Part shown: piece by piece, positions 55,504 through 63,767 of the stretch
Numbering within the stretch: position 1 is the first letter of the stretch
How the letters are laid out: each line of letters starts with the position of its first letter
From: Peribacillus asahii
GTDB lineage: Bacteria > Bacillota > Bacilli > Bacillales > DSM-1321
DNA: 64,000 nt
Reading direction: 5' to 3'
Assembly (NCBI RefSeq): GCF_003570725.1
Contig: NZ_QWVS01000014.1
Span: forward strand, 1 to 64,000
Program-made: the position numbers and the translations under genes
Notes under the pieces: generated by a model
Databases searched by the model: none
Told to the model about the DNA's origin: nothing
The model's input: only the letters and a program-made list of their open reading frames with translations

Positions 55504-56397
55504 CTAATCGATTAAGTTCCCTTCATCTTTTCCATAAAACAGCTCCTGCACCATCGGAATAAACACTTGCACAGCAGGTGAGGATTCCTTTAACGAAGGG
55601 ACAGCCAGACCAATATCCCTCCAAACCGGCGGATTCAGGTTCCGGATTTGAACATTAGGAGGCAGGCTTAATAATGACAGCTCAGATAAAATGGTCAGAC
55701 CCAATCCTTCCTGTATCATGTTTAATGATGTGCTTACGTTGGAAACGGTAAACTCGATTGTAAGCTCTGTATTGGCATGATTAAACATCTCGATAATAGG
55801 CGATTCGTATCCTCCTTTAAAGATAATTAATGGTTCGTTCTCCAGATCCTTGATTGTAATGGATGCTTTCGAATGAAGCGGATGATCATCCCTTAGTGCC
55901 ACAAACATTTCGTTCTTAACCAGTGGAATAATATCCATTCCTTCATTTGGAAGCATGACAATTCCAATATCGATAACACGTGACAATAACCATTCGTTTA
56001 CTTCCTCAAGTGTTCCTTCATACAGAAGAAGCTCTAATTTCGGGTATTTTTGTTTTAGATTACTGATAATTTTTGGAAGGAAATACGCCGAGGCGCTAGG
56101 GAAGCTGCCAATACGAATGGTTCCTACCTCAAGTCCTTTTTCAACAGCTGCCTCTTGTTCAATCTTTTCTATCCCTTTCAATACCTCTCGAGTATGAATA
56201 ATAATCCGTTTTCCTATATCCGTAAGAATTAACCCTTTCCGGCGGTCACGAATGAATAGTGTGACGCCCAGTTCTGCTTCAATACTGGATATAGCATGGC
56301 TGACAGCCGGCTGTGTCATATTGAGTGCTTGCGCTGCTTTCGTAAAACTTCCCATTTCAACAGTTTTTGCAAATACTTGAAGCTGTGTAATAGTCAT
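55504..56397 (-). CDS. LysR-family transcription regulator
   Basis: 297 residues from the ATG at 56397, which matches the usual family N-terminus MTITQLQVFAKTVEMGSFTK with the HTH AAQALNMTQPAVSHAISSIE. The longer frame to 56517 adds unusual residues. An AAGGAG site is 14 nt upstream, a long spacing. The C-terminal two-lobe effector domain (GTIRIGSFPSASAYFLPKII) resembles CzcR/YwbI-type regulators. It is divergent from the EamA permease gene, which is the likely target. Confidence 0.88.
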   Translation of the reverse strand: MTITQLQVFAKTVEMGSFTKAAQALNMTQPAVSHAISSIEAELGVTLFIRDRRKGLILTDIGKRIIIHTREVLKGIEKIEQEAAVEKGLEVGTIRIGSFPSASAYFLPKIISNLKQKYPKLELLLYEGTLEEVNEWLLSRVIDIGIVMLPNEGMDIIPLVKNEMFVALRDDHPLHSKASITIKDLENEPLIIFKGGYESPIIEMFNHANTELTIEFTVSNVSTSLNMIQEGLGLTILSELSLLSLPPNVQIRNLNPPVWRDIGLAVPSLKESSPAVQVFIPMVQELFYGKDEGNLID

Positions 56398-56499
56398 AAC
56401 TAAATACTTATACTCCTTATAAAAAACATTCATTTTATTTATTTTACCAGATACCTTATCATAGTACAGCAAGCTATAACAAGGAGTGATACATGATTT

Positions 56500-57417
56500 A
56501 TGGAACGACTTTTTCAAAAGCGCACCGCTTTCCTGCTCGTATTTTTAATCATAGTTTGGGGAGTAAATTGGCCTTTGTCCAAATTTGCCCTTTCTTATAC
56601 TCCACCGGTGCTGTTTGCCGGAATTCGAACATTAATAGGTGGAGTTTTATTGCTGTTAATTGCCATTCCAAGATATAAACAGATTCGCTTAAAGGATACA
56701 TGGCATATTTATCTTATTTCCTCTTTATTTAACATTATCTTGTTTTACGGCCTGCAAACTATAGGATTGGGCTATTTGCCTGCCGGACTGTTTTCAGTCA
56801 TCGTTTTCCTTCAGCCCGTGCTTCTTAGTATTTTTGCCTGGCTGTGGCTTGGTGAAGCCATGTTTAAAGGAAAAGTCTTGGGTTTATTTCTTGGGTTTGC
56901 CGGTGTTGCGACGGTAAGTATCAAAGGGCTATCCGGTGATCTCTCCGTCATAGGAATTATACTCGCCCTGAGCTGTGCCGTTAGCTGGGCAATCGGGACA
57001 GTAATCGTAAAAAAAGCAGGGAATAGAGTAGATTCCATCTGGCTGACTACAATTCAGCTTATTGTCGGCGGACTTTTTATGACAGTGATTGGTTCTAAAG
57101 TGGAGAACTGGTCCAGCATCGTTTGGTCTGCACCATATTTGTTGGATTTAGCTTTTATATCTGTCTTTGTTATTGCAGCAGGCTGGTTGGCTTTCTTCCA
57201 TCTTGTAAATTCAGGAGATGCAAGCAAAGTGGCATCTTATACGTTTTTCATTCCATTCGTTGCATTGGTTACCAGCATCCTCTTTTTTAATGAACCATTT
57301 ACCGTTTATCTATTAATAGGCTTGATTTTAATTGTCATGAGCATTGCTCTTGTAAATGCTAAACCTAAATTGTTAAGAAAGCCTATAAAAGCAGGGGCTA
57401 ATCATGCAAAGCTTTAA
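56500..57417 (+). CDS. EamA/DMT-family permease
   Basis: 305 residues, ten TM helices in two EamA repeats (first from FLLVFLIIVWGVNWPLSKFA, second from VIGIILALSCAVSWAIGTVI). Drug/metabolite transporter superfamily; Bacillus members of this type export amino acids, cysteine-like metabolites or drugs. AACAAGGAGTGATAC supplies the site, and the coding start ATGGAACGACTT is chosen over an upstream ATG in another frame. Divergent from the LysR gene; terminator at 57428. Confidence 0.88.
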   Translation: MERLFQKRTAFLLVFLIIVWGVNWPLSKFALSYTPPVLFAGIRTLIGGVLLLLIAIPRYKQIRLKDTWHIYLISSLFNIILFYGLQTIGLGYLPAGLFSVIVFLQPVLLSIFAWLWLGEAMFKGKVLGLFLGFAGVATVSIKGLSGDLSVIGIILALSCAVSWAIGTVIVKKAGNRVDSIWLTTIQLIVGGLFMTVIGSKVENWSSIVWSAPYLLDLAFISVFVIAAGWLAFFHLVNSGDASKVASYTFFIPFVALVTSILFFNEPFTVYLLIGLILIVMSIALVNAKPKLLRKPIKAGANHAKL

Positions 57418-57427
57418 AATAGAAAAC

Positions 57428-57470
57428 TAAAAATCCATGTGGGGCTTAGAACTTACCGCATGGATTTTTT
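57428..57470 (+). terminator. terminator of the permease gene
   Basis: AAAATCCATG/CATGGATTTT stem around a loop of about 20 nt, then TTTT. Confidence 0.8.
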
Positions 57471-57499
57471 ATATACAACTGATTTATGATATATCAAAA

Positions 57500-57672
57500 G
57501 AACTGTTCCTCTGCTTCTTCTATTCTAATTAGCTGTTTAATTGTTTCACTCTCATAGGCTTTTTTCCCTGCTTACTTTGATGATTTTCCCGATAATATTT
57601 TTGAATTTTCCCACCGCTGCAAATAAACAGGTCAGAATCTAGCTGTATACAGATATCCTGAAAACGGCTATT
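57500..57672 (-). pseudogene. C-terminal coding remnant of unknown gene
   Basis: Minus-strand reading gives QDICIQLDSDLFICSGGKIQ and KYYRENHQSKQGKKPM, then, after a frame change, ETIKQLIRIEEAEEQFF and a stop. Protein-like but not recognised. Its last ~45 bp are repeated at 55290-55335 after the aldo/keto reductase gene. Confidence 0.4.
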
Positions 57673-57940
57673 ATTTACACATCGCGCTTTTTAAAACTAT
57701 AAATTGAAGTTACAAGCTTGGTTTTGATCTGTATTTTTATAAATTTCGCAATATTGATATTATCTTTACATCCTTTTTTTCGATTAGCCATATAAAAACC
57801 TCCTTGCAATATAGTGATAAAGCCACATAGAAAGGAGGTTGACAGTCTTTTTTAATTGCCCACACGGTCTAATTTATGTAATGAATGTTTACTATTTTTT
57901 GCTTAAATCCTTATAAAGATTGTGATATTAATGTTTTTGA

Positions 57941-58048
57941 TGGAACCGCCTAAGAATCGAACTTAGCTGACCTAGCACGCAGGTCACAAACGGTTTTGAA
58001 GTTTGCTAGTATCTGTTTTTCTAGTACCTGGATGTTACTGAAAATTCC
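57941..58048 (-). pseudogene. tRNA-like element with long variable arm
   Basis: On the minus strand: 3' end GGCGGTTCCA; T-arm CTAAG-TTCGATT-CTTAG with perfect stem; variable-arm stem TGACCT-GCGTGCT-AGGTCA; anticodon-like CAAAC-TTCAAAACC-GTTTG with a 9-nt loop; and 5' GGAATTT, which pairs with GGTTCC through two G-U pairs. No normal D-arm is seen, and the total is 108 nt. It combines features of type II tRNAs (Leu, Ser, Sec) but is degenerate. Either a tRNA pseudogene or a tRNA-like small RNA. Confidence 0.45.
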
Positions 58049-58297
58049 TTTATATCAAGGTTTGTTACCTTCTTGCGTTTCCTTGTAATTTTTAAAAAAA
58101 TGACACCTAAATACAATTAATCAGGGTTAATGACCTGGACTCAAATAAAGATTTTTCCACTATCCAGTTACTCTATACTAGACTTAATCGTTCAAACTGT
58201 TATAAGCTCAATGAATCTTATTGAAATCTTGGTCCTTTACTATATACATTTCTTTATGTTACTTTTTGTTCCTATAATAAATGAGTCAATAGATTCT

Positions 58298-58430
58298 GCT
58301 CACTTAACACCAATAATCACGTCAATTCCTGCATCCTCAAGTATTTTTAACACCATTCCCTGAAACAACAACAGAATTGGGATCTGTCTGACCTTTCATT
58401 GCCTCCGCATTATGTAAGGTGTATAGAATT
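58298..58430 (-). pseudogene. deaminase-like gene remnant
   Basis: Minus-strand frames read YTLHNAEAMKGQTDPNSVVV with SGNGVKN, then after a shift LKILEDAGIDVIIGVK. The HNAEAM and NPxV-like patterns are loosely like RibD-type deaminase sequence. It lies just downstream of the GTP cyclohydrolase II gene and may have been its operon partner. Confidence 0.35.
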
Positions 58431-58435
58431 GATGA

Positions 58436-59191
58436 CTAGTCATTGCAACAAGTATCCTCATCTCTCATGTGACCGGACCGATTTATTTTTGTTTCAAGGT
58501 ATTTTTCATTATACTCCGATACATCACCCCATAACGCTTCTCTCCCTGATACAGGTAAACCAGAGTTTTTTAGAGCGTCAAATTTTTTAGGGTTGTTGGT
58601 TATAAGAGTAACAGGTTTGCTTCTTAATGCTTTTAAAACTTGTATAGCATCCCTATAATTTCTTGAATCATCGACAAAACCAAGCGCTTGATTTGCATCT
58701 ACTGTGTCATAACCATTTTCCTGAAAGATATAGGCCATTGCTTTACTGAACAAGCCAATGCCCCTTCCTTCATGATTGGCTAAATAAAATAATGCACCCG
58801 TGCCATGTTCAACAATCATTTTCATCGATTGTTTTAATTGAAACCCACAATCACACCGTTTGCTTCCAAATATATCTCCTGTATGACAAATCGAATGCAT
58901 ACGAATAATTGCATCATCGCCGTATTGAAAGTCGCCATAGACGAGGACACTCGATTGTTGGAATTCAGCTAAATTGATAGAGGATAACTTATTAATAATT
59001 CTTTCAAAATTCTCTGTTACTTCATCACAATTCAGCCAGCAATACCATTTAAATTCAACAGTTTCTCCGTACAAATTAACAGGTAGTTTGATTGGTCCGA
59101 CTAAATAAATAGCCCCCTTTTCCGTTTTTATTAGTTGAATTTTATCTTCTAAAATAGAAAGAACCTTCAAATCCAATTTAGTCTCTTCCAT
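58436..59191 (-). CDS. ribA: GTP cyclohydrolase II-family protein
   Basis: 251 residues. GTP cyclohydrolase II opens GTP at the start of riboflavin (and deazaflavin-like or toxoflavin) synthesis. The zinc site is CHTGDIFGSKRCDCGFQ. The active-site segment NHEGRGIGLFSKAMAY corresponds to QEGRGIGL in RibA, and VDANQALGFVDDSRNYRDAI matches the family. The C-terminus has LITNNPKKFDALKNSG. No fused RibB domain. Stand-alone, outside a rib operon; a decayed deaminase-like scar follows, suggesting a dedicated secondary pathway. AAAGGAGTGATTTT ribosome site. Confidence 0.85.
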   Translation of the reverse strand: MEETKLDLKVLSILEDKIQLIKTEKGAIYLVGPIKLPVNLYGETVEFKWYCWLNCDEVTENFERIINKLSSINLAEFQQSSVLVYGDFQYGDDAIIRMHSICHTGDIFGSKRCDCGFQLKQSMKMIVEHGTGALFYLANHEGRGIGLFSKAMAYIFQENGYDTVDANQALGFVDDSRNYRDAIQVLKALRSKPVTLITNNPKKFDALKNSGLPVSGREALWGDVSEYNEKYLETKINRSGHMRDEDTCCND

Positions 59192-59302
59192 AAAATCACT
59201 CCTTTTGTTTTTATTTCAATTTCACACTCTTGGATTGACGAGAAAAGGTGTTCTGTCACTTCTTTTACCATAGTAGATGTTTTTATACACCTCTTCTGTT
59301 GT

Positions 59303-59488
59303 TTACGGCGTACTCTCCCCATTAATAGCTTCTTGGATGGCTTCTTGCTGTTCTGCATTCGTATTCTCAATAACTGTTTCTTCACTTGTGATCTGTTTAG
59401 TTTCTTGTGTTTGTTTTACTTTCGTTTCCTCCTGTCTGTTATCACTAAGGGTATCAAAAGCCTTACTTAAATGGCTTTTCTTTGTCAT
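59303..59488 (-). CDS. small acidic protein, unknown
   Basis: 61 residues from the ATG at 59488 (GAAGGAGATG site). Very polar: MTKKSHLSKAFDTLSDNRQE, then Gln/Thr/Glu-rich, ending INGESTP at a TAA. Past the stop the same frame stays open (TTEEVYKNIYYGKRSDRTPF), so the stop may be a nonsense mutation in a ~95-residue protein. Located 112 bp upstream of the GTP cyclohydrolase II gene. No family recognised. Confidence 0.45.
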   Translation of the reverse strand: MTKKSHLSKAFDTLSDNRQEETKVKQTQETKQITSEETVIENTNAEQQEAIQEAINGESTP

Positions 59489-59679
59489 ATTCAAACATCT
59501 CCTTCACTAAATTAGAAAAGCACTCATACTTGGAGTATTGTAATTAGTCCAGACAACTGGCTTGCCTTCATAAGCAGTGTTTTCGGATCACTTTCAGACT
59601 CACCAAATACCGAGATTTGAATAGGTGTAGTTTTTCCTTTCCTATCATTTCTAATCCACAGGCCTAGATAATTAAAAAA

Positions 59680-59724
59680 GTTGTGTCCGATTGAATAAAT
59701 ATTCAATCGGACACAACTCCTTTT
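59680..59724 (-). terminator. strong hairpin terminator
   Basis: GTTGTGTCCGATTGAAT and its exact complement (17 bp) around AAAT, T-rich flank on the plus side. Isolated from any intact gene end, so it probably belonged to a lost gene. Confidence 0.65.
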
Positions 59725-59775
59725 ATAATAACTTTATTACCACACTTAAAATAACTTAATTATTCTTAAACAACA

Positions 59776-59804
59776 AAAAAGCTGATCATACAATCAGCTT
59801 TTTC
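59776..59804 (-). terminator. terminator of the NlpC/P60 gene
   Basis: AAAAAGCTGAT/ATCAGCTTTTT perfect stem around CATACA, directly after the stop. Confidence 0.85.
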
Positions 59805-59808
59805 ACTA

Positions 59809-60486
59809 CTACATTCTTTTAGCTCCTAAATATCTTTCTTTCCAATAACTATTATTCATAGAGGTAATACTCACACCTTTTGATGAAGAACTATGAATAA
59901 ATTGACCATTTCCTATATATATACCCGCATGTGAAGCACCTGGTTTATACGTTTCAAAGAAAACTACATCGCCAACTTTTGGAGTCGAAACCTTTGTTCC
60001 CTTTTTATAAATCTCTGCAACGGTTCTTGGGAGAGTAGTGTTTGAACTTTCTTTAAATACATAGGTTAGAAACCCACTACAATCAAATCCTTTTGGTGTG
60101 CTCCCTCCCCAGACATACGGTACATTTAAATATTTTTTAGCCTCTTTCACCAGCTCGGCCGAAGAACTTACTCCCACGCTAGCAGCTTTTACTGTTCGCT
60201 TTTTAATACCTAACGCTTTATATGTTTTAGCACCTACAATGCCATCCGCTTTTAAACCTTTAGCTTTTTGGAACTTCACTACTGCTTTTTTTGTAACTGT
60301 TCCAAAATAAGTAGTCGTTTTTTTATTTGTAAAGTAGCCTTTGCTTTTTAAAACTTGTTGTAATTGTTTCACTTCAGTATGAGTCATTCCACTTTTTAGT
60401 GTTCTATCCCCTAATGCCGCTTCACTCACGATCGGGTTTGAAAGCATCAACCCCGTCACAACAAATGCTGCGATAATTTTTTTCAT
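59809..60486 (-). CDS. secreted NlpC/P60 peptidoglycan endopeptidase
   Basis: 225 residues from the ATG at 60486 (GGGGGAAATAAT site). Signal peptide MKKIIAAFVVTGLMLSNPIV ending at SEA. A peptidoglycan-binding domain follows (~20-85: LKSGMTHTEVKQLQQVLKSK, TKKAVVKFQKAKGLKADGIV). The NlpC/P60 domain (~105-225) has catalytic Cys in GFDCSGFLTYVF, His in GASHAGIYIG and the third residue in FIHSSSSKGV. Cleaves D-Glu-diamino acid bonds in wall peptides. Secreted; the terminator is immediate. A typical Bacillus enzyme. Confidence 0.92.
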   Translation of the reverse strand: MKKIIAAFVVTGLMLSNPIVSEAALGDRTLKSGMTHTEVKQLQQVLKSKGYFTNKKTTTYFGTVTKKAVVKFQKAKGLKADGIVGAKTYKALGIKKRTVKAASVGVSSSAELVKEAKKYLNVPYVWGGSTPKGFDCSGFLTYVFKESSNTTLPRTVAEIYKKGTKVSTPKVGDVVFFETYKPGASHAGIYIGNGQFIHSSSSKGVSITSMNNSYWKERYLGAKRM

Positions 60487-60798
60487 ATTATTTCCCCCGA
60501 ACCCTCTTTTTTCACATATTACCACGTTAAAGTAACACCCGTATTTGATTCACATAACAAATACATTACAAAAGTTTACAAAACACACACAGAAACATGT
60601 TCTAGAGATGTTGAATTATGTCGAAAAATAACTAATAAAATCTTTTACTATGAATATACTTGACTTGAAAGATAGTGAAGGAACCTATACAAAAAAGAGC
60701 TCCCAAGTCATGAAAAAATGACTTAAAAGCCCCTTGTAAAACAATTTTAATTAAACTAAAAATCAATCTGCTAAATTGATAATATTAAAACAATCGGA
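60487..60798. other. intergenic between hydrolase and siderophore operon
   Basis: AT-rich. An AAGTCAT/ATGACTT hairpin at about 60702-60722 could be the operon terminator, but it lacks a good T-run. No gene. Confidence 0.35.
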
Positions 60799-62601
60799 TT
60801 ACTTGGCGAATTCACAAACCTCGTGTAATGCATTTCTTACTGTTCCATATTCACTTGCATGCGGGCGGTCTCCGTCATCCGCATATCCGTAATCAAACAT
60901 GCGATTTCGGTTTAACGTTAATTTTGTTACTCTAGGACGCAATAAATCAAATAGTTTAAATCGATCGTGTAACTGCGGATGTTGTGATTGATAATGCAAA
61001 ATTTCATTCCGCACAGTACTCCAAAACTCCTGTTCCGTAACCCCTTCATGTTCTTCTAAAATCGTTGCTAAATAACGGAAATGACAAATAAATAAACCGG
61101 TTAAAATAAACTGTGTTAACCCTTCTGGTTCCTCACTTCTTAATACAGTTTTTAACTCTTGAGATAATGATTGTAACTCATCAAACGGTTGATCACTGAT
61201 ATTTACATCATCTACAAAGTCTTTCATAATAATTCGAACCGGTTTAAAATTGTTTAATACAAGCACGGTATTTTGGCCATGCGGTGAAAATACTGTTCCA
61301 TATTGATATAGATAATGCAATAGCGGAGGTAATACAGCATTCATTAATGCAGAAATCCACTCTCTCGGTGTTAAGCCAGATTTTTGTATATAGGTTGACA
61401 CAAGCGCCTTCCCGGAATAATCGAGATGCAATAAAGCAGCTAATGTAAGGGCTTGTTCTCCTTCTTCTAGCTCTTCGTAGACACTTTCTCTCCATACCAC
61501 GCCAAGCATTTCTAAATATTGATAAGGGGCATTTTGAATATTGGTAAACGTAGGGTGATTTACGTTTAACGCTGCCACTTCACCGAGTAGTCCTATCTTA
61601 CACGTATCTCTTAAAAAAGTATCTTGATCTCGAATGCCTTTAATATATTCCGTTACTTGAGGGGCTATAATGCATCGTTCACTAGGCAACCCTCGATAAA
61701 CAAGTGTATTTAATATACTCATCGGAAGCTTTACATGAAACTTTTCTGGATAAGTCGTATTTACAAATGTTCGAATAGACTGCTGTGGTAAATAGCTATC
61801 TTCACCTTCTCCAAGCGGAACGATAAAGTCATTCGCAATATACTCCGCAAAGAGGGGAACGATGACATTTAACCATTGCCATTCATGAACAGGTAAATAA
61901 TAATAATCACTACATGTTAATTGACGTTCTTTCAATCTATTAGTGAATGATTTCCGTGTGGCTTCGCTCAGTTCTTGATTTATCATTTTTTCAAATGACA
62001 ACGCGGCTACCGAATGAAATGAACATACTTGTTTAGCAACAGCAATCCATGAGAGCTGAATAGGATTTTTTTGTTCTGGAGCAAATCTCACATAGTCATC
62101 AAATCCAAAACCAATTCTTCCCTTATTATATGTAATCCACGGATGCCCCGTCATCTCCCCTTCCAATTCAGCGTAATCCATTGTAGAAAGCTCATCTGCC
62201 GATTTTTGATTTTGCAAATATAAATCAGCAACTAACGTATGAAAATATTCTTTCGCTAAATGTCCTGCTGTAGGGCTTGTCATTGCTTCTTCTTCGGACA
62301 ATCCGATGAGTAACTGCAGCGCTTTAGAAACTGTGATTTCTTGGTTTTCAAACGTTACTTTTATCGTATTCGCTATAACATGATAGCTATCAAATAGCCT
62401 TTCTTTTGCTTGGTACGTATAAGTTACTCCTTTTTTATCTTTCCATTGATACAAGGTAGCCTGTGATAATTTTTGTATTTCCGTTGGTTCAATAATATGT
62501 TCATACATAAACTCTTGAAGCATTTTTGCAAGCAGCTGTTGATTCACTTTTTCCCACGATTGTTTTGTAAACTTGGATAGATCTGTTTCTACAATTTTCA
62601 T
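60799..62601 (-). CDS. IucA/IucC-family NIS siderophore synthetase
   Basis: 600-residue NRPS-independent siderophore synthetase that condenses citrate with amines via an acyl-adenylate. Family marks: GHPWITYNKGRIGFGFDDYV (substrate/ATP region), LPVHEWQWLNVIVPLFAEYI, SIRTFVNTTYPEKFHVKLPM and the nucleotide-binding SPHGQNTVLVLNNF with MKDFVDD. Full length. It overlaps the upstream MFS stop by 4 bp (ATGA). With the lysine N-hydroxylase-like gene upstream it suggests an aerobactin- or schizokinen-type citrate-hydroxamate rather than petrobactin. Fur control is likely but the operator lies outside the window. Confidence 0.92.
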   Translation of the reverse strand: MKIVETDLSKFTKQSWEKVNQQLLAKMLQEFMYEHIIEPTEIQKLSQATLYQWKDKKGVTYTYQAKERLFDSYHVIANTIKVTFENQEITVSKALQLLIGLSEEEAMTSPTAGHLAKEYFHTLVADLYLQNQKSADELSTMDYAELEGEMTGHPWITYNKGRIGFGFDDYVRFAPEQKNPIQLSWIAVAKQVCSFHSVAALSFEKMINQELSEATRKSFTNRLKERQLTCSDYYYLPVHEWQWLNVIVPLFAEYIANDFIVPLGEGEDSYLPQQSIRTFVNTTYPEKFHVKLPMSILNTLVYRGLPSERCIIAPQVTEYIKGIRDQDTFLRDTCKIGLLGEVAALNVNHPTFTNIQNAPYQYLEMLGVVWRESVYEELEEGEQALTLAALLHLDYSGKALVSTYIQKSGLTPREWISALMNAVLPPLLHYLYQYGTVFSPHGQNTVLVLNNFKPVRIIMKDFVDDVNISDQPFDELQSLSQELKTVLRSEEPEGLTQFILTGLFICHFRYLATILEEHEGVTEQEFWSTVRNEILHYQSQHPQLHDRFKLFDLLRPRVTKLTLNRNRMFDYGYADDGDRPHASEYGTVRNALHEVCEFAK

Positions 62602-63764
62602 CCTTCATTCTCCTTTACCTTCTTATAAAGCACTACTGGTTTGTTATGAATTGTTATCGCAATGATTGCTGCTACTAATAAAATGGCACCGCATAGCAAA
62701 GGGACGTATAAACTTACTTTACTCACCATTAACGCCAACAAAGGAACAAAGAGCAGTGCCACATTTTGTACAGCAATTAACCAACTATAATAATAAGTGG
62801 CCGCTTCATGGAATTGTCGAAATAAATAAATATCTAATACAACCATACTAAGGTAAAAGCAGCCCCCATACACAATCCGGCTTATAATAAATATCCCTAA
62901 ACTATCAATAGACGCTTGCATAGTTAATGAACACGCACTAAGAATCGTTACTATATACAACAGCAGTGTATCTTGACCTCTAAATACACGGATTGGTACA
63001 CAAAGCTTAAATATAATAGCCATCATACTTGGCATAACATAGAGTAAAGCATTCATTTGATTACCTACTTCGTATCTATCCTCCACAAACAAGGTGAAGT
63101 AGGGGCGAATCACATTATGACCAAGATGAAAGAAAAAGGTAGCTATCATATAAAAGTAAATAGGCTGCTTTTTAACTTTTATATGTATTGGTTGATCTTT
63201 CTTTACCGCATCAGGTGACAACAGTTTTGTCGCTAGTAAAATGACCATTAGAGTAAGGTCCATACAAGCAAATATGAGATATACTTTAAGGGGCATTTCC
63301 CATGTAATGACGAAGCTTCCTAATAAACTTGAAACAATGATGGCTGTATGTATGACGAGCATATAAATCGTTGTTTTTTTCGCTTTTTCCTCTTGTTGTT
63401 CCATACTTTCAACTAAGTAGGGATACAATAGATATAAACTGCTTTGAAATACAAGCAATAAAAGCGATGTTATTAAAAAGCTTAGAAATGTTGTACTTTC
63501 ACTCAGAATGACTTTAAAAACAGCTGTCATAAAAAGAGAACCTATTACAACTTGTCGCATGGACCACTTCTTTAATATAACTCCCCAAAAGGGTGTCATA
63601 ATGATGACAACAAGTCGACAGCAAATGATAAAAATAGAAGTCATCTCTACTCCTTGTACGCCAAATGCCTCTGAAAAATACTGCGGATAAAATGGCGATA
63701 ATAACACCTCAGACAGCATCGTTAGAAACAAACATACAAAGACAAATTGATTGCGAGTCATCAT
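62598..63764 (-). CDS. MFS transporter in siderophore operon
   Basis: 388 residues with about 12 TM helices (FVFVCLFLTMLSEVLLSPFY at the start, LVVIIMTPFWGVILKKWSMR as the loop 2-3 region). Its position between the hydroxylase and synthetase genes, with 4-bp overlaps or short gaps, points to export of the finished siderophore across the membrane. The start is ATG at 63764, three bases after the upstream stop; a second ATG follows at once. Substrate inferred from context only. Confidence 0.85.
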   Translation of the reverse strand: MMTRNQFVFVCLFLTMLSEVLLSPFYPQYFSEAFGVQGVEMTSIFIICCRLVVIIMTPFWGVILKKWSMRQVVIGSLFMTAVFKVILSESTTFLSFLITSLLLLVFQSSLYLLYPYLVESMEQQEEKAKKTTIYMLVIHTAIIVSSLLGSFVITWEMPLKVYLIFACMDLTLMVILLATKLLSPDAVKKDQPIHIKVKKQPIYFYMIATFFFHLGHNVIRPYFTLFVEDRYEVGNQMNALLYVMPSMMAIIFKLCVPIRVFRGQDTLLLYIVTILSACSLTMQASIDSLGIFIISRIVYGGCFYLSMVVLDIYLFRQFHEAATYYYSWLIAVQNVALLFVPLLALMVSKVSLYVPLLCGAILLVAAIIAITIHNKPVVLYKKVKENEG

Positions 63765-63767
63765 GTA

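Larger units (their letters stand above)
57471..58297. other. intergenic region with scars
   Basis: Contains the coding remnant at 57500 and the tRNA-like element at 57941. The rest (57680-57940, 58049-58297) shows no gene; the plus frame at 58130 has no ribosome site. Confidence 0.35.

Noticed and set aside
59524..59706. 60-aa minus-strand frame ending SGLITILQV
   Set aside because: It includes one arm of a perfect 17-bp terminator hairpin and lacks a start with a ribosome site. The inner part (GKTTPIQISVFGESESD) may be a gene scrap, but I cannot support more.
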